Source of the DNA: WJMT01 sp964456985
GTDB lineage: Bacteria > Acidobacteriota > Aminicenantia > Aminicenantales > Aminicenantaceae
Reading direction: 5' to 3'
Assembly: GCA_964456985.1 (NCBI GenBank)
Contig: CAYWDH010000007.1
Coordinates: forward strand, 26,106-90,105
Length of the DNA: 64,000 nucleotides
Numbering within the stretch: position 1 is the first letter of the stretch; every line of letters starts with the position of its first letter. The translations under genes were made by a program, and so were the position numbers. The notes beneath the pieces are model-generated. The model did no database searches and was not told the origin of the DNA. It worked only from the letters and a program-made list of their open reading frames with translations. Of the stretch, positions 59,932-64,000 are shown piece after piece.

Positions 59932-61317
59932 ATGAGCAAAATACCAAATGTGTTCGTGATCGTCTTCTTTCTTATCCTTATGGCCGCGGCTTTGACATGG
60001 GTGCTTCCTGGGGGAAGTTATGAAAGAAAACAGATCGAAATCAACAACACACAAAGAACCGTAGTTGTGGAAGGAACTTATGAAAAAAAAGAAGCCCATC
60101 CCCAAATATTAGAAATCTTCACCGCCCCTCTAAAGGGATTCATCAAATTAGCCGAGATCATCGGTTTTATATTCATCGTGGGAGGCGCTTTTTACATGTT
60201 AAACGAAACAGGGGCCATAAATGCAGGAATCAGTAGGCTTGTGAAGATATTGAAGGGGAAGGAGCTCCTGATTATTCCTATTGTGATGACTGTTTTTTCC
60301 CTCTTCGGAGCTATTTTCGGGATGTGTGAAGAAGCCATGCCATTTGTCCTAATCTTTGTCCCTTTAGCCATCAGTCTTGGATACGACTCTATTGTGGGGA
60401 TATGCCTTTCTTTTCTAGCTGCCGGAGTCGGCTTTGCTGGGGCATTCATTAATCCTTTCACCCTCCAAATAGCACAGAAAATCTCAGATATCGCACCTGT
60501 TTCCGGAATAGCATACAGGGTGATCATCTGGTTTATAGTAACAGCTGTCACCATTATATGGGTGATGGCCTATGCAGTGAAAATAAAGAAAAATCCCCGG
60601 AAAAGCATTATGCATGAATATGATAAAAAGAGACGTGAAGAATTGATTGAAAAGCAAAAACTGGTCAGTAAATTCACATGGAGACATGCGATCTGCCTGA
60701 TTATTTTGCTTGCAGGCATCGTATTTATGATACTGGGGGTCATTCTGTTTAAATGGTATATAAAGGAAATCGCCGGACTGTTTTTAGCTATGGGGCTTGC
60801 AAGCGCTATCATCGCAGGAAAAGGATTGAATGATATTGCCGGTTCCTTTATCAAAGGGTGTAAGGAAATGATTTCTGCTGCACTCGTACTGGGATTTGTC
60901 GGAGGAATTATCGTTATTCTCGAACAGGGCGGGGTCATGGATACCATTCTCTTCAGTATGTCCTCATCTATTTCAAAGCTGCCTGGAATCATGGCCGCTT
61001 ATTTTCATTACATCATTCAGGTCATTTTTAACTTTTTTATTCCCTCGGGTTCCACAAAAGCAGCTCTGACTATGCCCATTATGTCACAGCTTGCCGACTT
61101 GTCCGGTATCACACGTCAAACAGCTGTGCTGGCTTATCAATTTGGAGATGGCTTCACAAACATGATCATCCCTACATCAGGTGTGACCATAGGGACTTTG
61201 GGCCTAGCCAAGATCCCATATGAAAAATGGTTCAAATGGAACTTTCCCATGCAGATCATTTTCTTTATCATGTCATTGCTGCTCTTGATATGGCCGGTTC
61301 TCACTCACTGGCAGTAA
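59932..61317 (+). CDS. YfcC-family carrier (DcuC-like anaerobic C4-dicarboxylate/basic amino acid superfamily)
   Basis: 461 residues, about 11-12 hydrophobic helices. The N-terminus (FVIVFFLILMAAALTWVLPGGSYERK) and FGAIFGMCEEAMPFVLIFVPL are typical for YfcC. A second half-copy shows IPSGSTKAALTMPIMSQLAD and YQFGDGFTNMIIPTSG, the repeat signature. It is an inner-membrane secondary transporter; the substrate is unknown, possibly amino acids or dicarboxylates. Operon partner of the upstream PHP protein. Confidence 0.87.
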   Translation: MSKIPNVFVIVFFLILMAAALTWVLPGGSYERKQIEINNTQRTVVVEGTYEKKEAHPQILEIFTAPLKGFIKLAEIIGFIFIVGGAFYMLNETGAINAGISRLVKILKGKELLIIPIVMTVFSLFGAIFGMCEEAMPFVLIFVPLAISLGYDSIVGICLSFLAAGVGFAGAFINPFTLQIAQKISDIAPVSGIAYRVIIWFIVTAVTIIWVMAYAVKIKKNPRKSIMHEYDKKRREELIEKQKLVSKFTWRHAICLIILLAGIVFMILGVILFKWYIKEIAGLFLAMGLASAIIAGKGLNDIAGSFIKGCKEMISAALVLGFVGGIIVILEQGGVMDTILFSMSSSISKLPGIMAAYFHYIIQVIFNFFIPSGSTKAALTMPIMSQLADLSGITRQTAVLAYQFGDGFTNMIIPTSGVTIGTLGLAKIPYEKWFKWNFPMQIIFFIMSLLLLIWPVLTHWQ

Positions 61318-61332
61318 CGAAAGGAAAAAAAA

Positions 61333-62664
61333 TCACTCATTATTTTGATAGACTCTGTATGTCTTTCTTCCGAAATGGGAAATGACCGCAAAGCAGATCA
61401 AAGTCAGAACAAAAGAAGCTCTCACTCCGGAAAGAATCCCAATTTTTCCAAGGTCAATGATAGCACCCTGAAGAGGAGGCATCACTGAACCTCCGAGGAT
61501 GGCCATTATGAGTCCGGCTGCTCCGATTTTTGCATCATCATCTCTCAATCCCTTAAGGGCAATCCCGTATATGGTAGGAAACATCAAAGACATGCAGGCG
61601 GATATGGTGACAAGACTGAGAAGCCCTATCATCCCGGGAGAGAGCATAACACTGAGAGTTAAACCCATCCCGACTCCGGCAAGGACCATAAGGAGCTTGC
61701 CTGCTTTTATGTATTTAAGAAGGTAAGTAAACACAAACCGGCTGACACAGAAAATGACCATGGCTGCAATATTGTATTTCTGGGACAAAACCTCAGCCTT
61801 CTGTACTGACATGCCGTATTTCACAGAGGTAAAAAGATCTGTTCCATAATGGATGATAAAAGTCCAGCACATAATCTGAGCCGCCACATAAAAGAATTGG
61901 GCTATAACTCCGTGCACGTATTTCCTGTTGTGAACTAATTTATCCAGAGTGTGAAAAAGGTGTACCTTGTGCTCTCCTTTATCTTTAGTGGGCATACGGC
62001 TCAAAGCAACAAAAGCTAAAACCACCAAAATCACGAAAGCAATACCAACATAGGGAGCTCGAATGATCGCGAGGTCACTGGAAGTAACAGCCTTTAATTT
62101 GCCTGGGTCCATCAAGGCTCTCTGGGTTTTTTCAGCAGAATTGAGCCTTGCCAGAATAAGAGACTGGGCTGTGAACATCCCGATAAGAGAGCCTATGGGA
62201 TTAAACGCCTGAGCAAAATTCAATCTCCGGGTTGCTGTTTCCTCAGCTCCCATAGAAAGGATATATGGATTGGCTGTGGTCTCTAAAAATGACAACCCGC
62301 AGGTCAGGACAAAGTAGGCCATAAGAAACACACCGAAGACTTGGAGCAGACTCGCTGGGATGAACAAAAATGCCCCTGTTGCGTATAATCCCAGACCAAC
62401 TAAAATCCCTGATTTATAGTTAAATTTTCTTATAAACATGGCTGCTGGAAAAGCCATGAAAAAATATCCCCCGTAAAAGGCAAACTGGACCAGAGACCCT
62501 TGAAAATTGCTCATCATCAAGATTTTCGAAAAAGCTTTCACCATGGGATTTGTCACATCATTGGCAAATCCCCACAGTGCAAAGCAGCTGGTGATGAGTA
62601 TAAAGGGGAATAAATATTTTTTCTCAACCACCCTGGCTGTTATTTGTTTTTTCTTTTCAGCCAT
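61333..62664 (-). CDS. fucP: FucP-type sugar:proton symporter (MFS, FHS family)
   Basis: 443 residues with 12 membrane helices. The N-terminus FILITSCFALWGFANDVTNPM is diagnostic of the FHS/FucP family, as is LSFLETTANPYILSMG around residue 125. It should import L-fucose or a related hexose with protons. The gene lies 25 nt downstream of the GDP-mannose 3,5-epimerase-like gene, on the same strand, so they are likely co-transcribed. Exact sugar not decidable by eye. Confidence 0.88.
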   Translation of the reverse strand: MAEKKKQITARVVEKKYLFPFILITSCFALWGFANDVTNPMVKAFSKILMMSNFQGSLVQFAFYGGYFFMAFPAAMFIRKFNYKSGILVGLGLYATGAFLFIPASLLQVFGVFLMAYFVLTCGLSFLETTANPYILSMGAEETATRRLNFAQAFNPIGSLIGMFTAQSLILARLNSAEKTQRALMDPGKLKAVTSSDLAIIRAPYVGIAFVILVVLAFVALSRMPTKDKGEHKVHLFHTLDKLVHNRKYVHGVIAQFFYVAAQIMCWTFIIHYGTDLFTSVKYGMSVQKAEVLSQKYNIAAMVIFCVSRFVFTYLLKYIKAGKLLMVLAGVGMGLTLSVMLSPGMIGLLSLVTISACMSLMFPTIYGIALKGLRDDDAKIGAAGLIMAILGGSVMPPLQGAIIDLGKIGILSGVRASFVLTLICFAVISHFGRKTYRVYQNNE

Positions 62665-62689
62665 ACAAAGTCTTTCTAAGACCCTTCCT

Positions 62690-63823
62690 TTAACTCACGG
62701 TTCTTTTTCCGGCTTTCCGGTTTCTGTACTGCTCTTTTATCCACTCACATGTGGGCTTCATCCCTTGTGCAAAAGACGTGCAGGGCTCCCAATCAAGATA
62801 CTTCCGAATCATGGTGTTATCGCTATTTCTTCCAACAACTCCTTTTGGTTTTGAAGCGTCATATCTGCGCACGACTTTGATGTCCATTATATCTTCTATA
62901 ATATCAACCAATTCATTTACAGAGATCATTTCTTCAGAGCCGATGTTCAAAGGAGTAGCCGTTGTATTGACATTGTGCATCAAGCGGAAAATTCCCTCTG
63001 TACAGTCATCAATATACATGAAACTTCTTCTTTGCTTCCCGTCACCCCAAATCAAAATAAAATCTTCATCCCCTTCCTTAACCGCTATAACTTTGCGGGC
63101 CAGGGCGGCTGGAGCTTTCTCACGTCCTCCGTCCCATGTTCCATAGGGACCATACACATTATGGAACCGGGCAATATGTGTCTCCATGCCCTTTTCAATA
63201 AATATCTCCTGGCATTTCTGTTCTGCTATCAATTTTTCCCATCCATATCCTCTTTCTGCGTCAGCAGGATAAGCATCACTCTCCTTAAGCCCGGGCACAT
63301 CATGTTTCTGTTGTAAAGTCGTATTGTAAGCACAGGCAGAGGATGAGAAAAAATATCTGGTTGCCCCGGCTCTCCAGGAAGCCTCGACCATATTGTCATT
63401 TATTTTGCTTGAGTTTATCAGACAGTCCACTCTGTGGGTCTCAATAAATCCCATTCCACCCATATCAGCAGCAAAATTATACACCTCTACAGCGCCCTGC
63501 ACGAGATCCATGGAATTTTTATGATCCCTGAGGTCAAGACAGAGATTTGCCACTCCCTCCGTGGTCTGATACCACTCATAAACCGGCTTGATATCAGCTG
63601 CCATAATATTTGTAAATCCCCTGTCCTTGAGATACCTCACCATGGATCCGCCAATAAAACCTCCTCCCCCTGCAACCACAATTTTTATATTGGGATTTAA
63701 CCTTTCTTTATAAGGCGTTTGTATGAGCTCTTTTTCATCAACAGGGTTTGGAGCATTGAAATATTCCGGCTCCCAACCGCTTTTTAGCTTTCTTTCAACG
63801 TCCTCCCTTGTTGCATAAGACAT
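62690..63823 (-). CDS. NAD-dependent epimerase, GDP-mannose 3,5-epimerase-like
   Basis: 377 residues, an extended SDR. The Rossmann motif GGGGFIGGSMVRYL is near 52-65. AADMGGMGFIETHR, then SSSACAYN with the catalytic Cys region, YGWEKL giving Tyr-x-x-x-Lys, RFHNVYGPYGTWDGGREKAPAA and DGKQRRSFMYIDD match plant GDP-D-mannose 3',5'-epimerase closely, including the ADMGGMGFI and GTWDGGREKAPAA blocks. It would convert GDP-mannose to GDP-L-galactose or GDP-L-gulose for surface glycans. A 45-residue N-terminal extension lacks a signal. The start is fixed by AAGGAGG. Confidence 0.9.
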   Translation of the reverse strand: MSYATREDVERKLKSGWEPEYFNAPNPVDEKELIQTPYKERLNPNIKIVVAGGGGFIGGSMVRYLKDRGFTNIMAADIKPVYEWYQTTEGVANLCLDLRDHKNSMDLVQGAVEVYNFAADMGGMGFIETHRVDCLINSSKINDNMVEASWRAGATRYFFSSSACAYNTTLQQKHDVPGLKESDAYPADAERGYGWEKLIAEQKCQEIFIEKGMETHIARFHNVYGPYGTWDGGREKAPAALARKVIAVKEGDEDFILIWGDGKQRRSFMYIDDCTEGIFRLMHNVNTTATPLNIGSEEMISVNELVDIIEDIMDIKVVRRYDASKPKGVVGRNSDNTMIRKYLDWEPCTSFAQGMKPTCEWIKEQYRNRKAGKRTVS

Positions 63824-63912
63824 GCCTTCCTCCTTATTTCATTTATTCGTCTATAGGACACACCATTTTACAGGTTTTTTTGTATGGAAACATCATATTT
63901 TTTTATTAGCCT

Positions 63913-63980
63913 GAATGATAAACAAGCCGAGGCTGAAGAAAACTTACTGAATTTCAGGTGTGGCTGAAGCGACATTGAAG
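63913..63980 (+). repeat. Dispersed non-coding repeat, copy 2
   Basis: Matches copy 1 at 58690-58750 with the same block order (AAGCCGAGGCTGA, GAAAACTT, AATTTCAGGTGTG, TGAAGCGA). It sits at the right edge and may continue beyond the window. Confidence 0.45.
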
Positions 63981-64000
63981 ATTTAGCCTTCGTATGAGGC

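Noticed and set aside
1..64000. CRISPR array, prophage, insertion sequence, tRNA or rRNA
   Set aside because: No direct-repeat/spacer array, no transposase or phage protein and no tRNA-like arms were recognised by eye; a tRNA scan was not possible.

Overview
The window reads as a chromosomal segment of an anaerobic, Gram-negative-type heterotroph, most likely a member of Candidatus Aminicenantes or a close relative. This assignment is inference. It rests on the family mix: PadR regulators paired with prefix-domain MacB/FtsX-type permeases, 6-bladed beta-propeller lipoproteins, Tat-exported sugar oxidoreductases, a 2-oxoacid:ferredoxin oxidoreductase, plus OmpA and outer-membrane-barrel proteins that imply two membranes. 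I see no rRNA, tRNA, CRISPR array, prophage or insertion sequence. About 52 intact genes, one gene cut by the window edge and three clear pseudogenes are supported.

Layout. 1-10,000 is a carbohydrate block: a lipoprotein cut by the window start, a Tat-type sugar isomerase, a DUF1080 hydrolase, a Gfo/Idh/MocA oxidoreductase, a GH38 alpha-mannosidase and an SSS symporter, with a decayed epoxyqueuosine-reductase-like gene inside it. 10,000-12,300 holds signal peptidase I and an ECF sigma/anti-sigma pair. 12,500-17,400 holds a DUF350/transglutaminase-like pair, a beta-propeller lipoprotein, a VWA-protein remnant, an OmpA protein and a flavodoxin. 17,500-28,250 contains two PadR + large-permease modules facing opposite ways. 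Between them lie a beta-propeller, a VKOR-DsbA fusion, a ferritin-like protein and a membrane-anchored helix-turn-helix protein. 28,300-35,100 holds an outer-membrane barrel, a zinc ribbon, an unknown membrane protein and an operon of a HExxH lipoprotein, a CrtI-like oxidoreductase and an NTF2-like lipoprotein. 35,100-40,500 holds a divergent AGE-epimerase/MFS pair and the 2-oxoacid oxidoreductase. 40,400-43,300 is an ECF sigma/anti-sigma/beta-solenoid operon coupled by two ATGA overlaps. 43,400-46,500 has a dead permease and two Tat-type aldo/keto reductases. 46,700-51,200 is a membrane AraC regulator with an ABC-2 exporter. 51,200-58,600 holds a ribbon-helix-helix protein, a third MacB-like permease, an M1 peptidase and a sensor kinase that lacks its phosphoacceptor histidine. 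58,900-63,800 holds a PHP metallohydrolase with a YfcC carrier, a FucP-type transporter and a GDP-mannose 3,5-epimerase-like enzyme.

How it fits together. Much of the window serves sugar capture and remodelling: oxidation and hydrolysis in the periplasm, symport, then cytoplasmic mannosidase and epimerases. The rest is envelope homeostasis: two ECF systems, orphan FtsX-type permeases, thiol oxidation and signal peptidase. The most unusual signals are non-coding. A promoter-leader cassette occurs upstream of at least three, probably four, unrelated genes; it has a -10 box, exactly 25 nt, a CATCGCCATTTTTT block and a tiny MN(R/K)SG-stop reading frame. A second motif is shared by the leaders of both padR genes. 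Several decayed genes show that this region is losing content.
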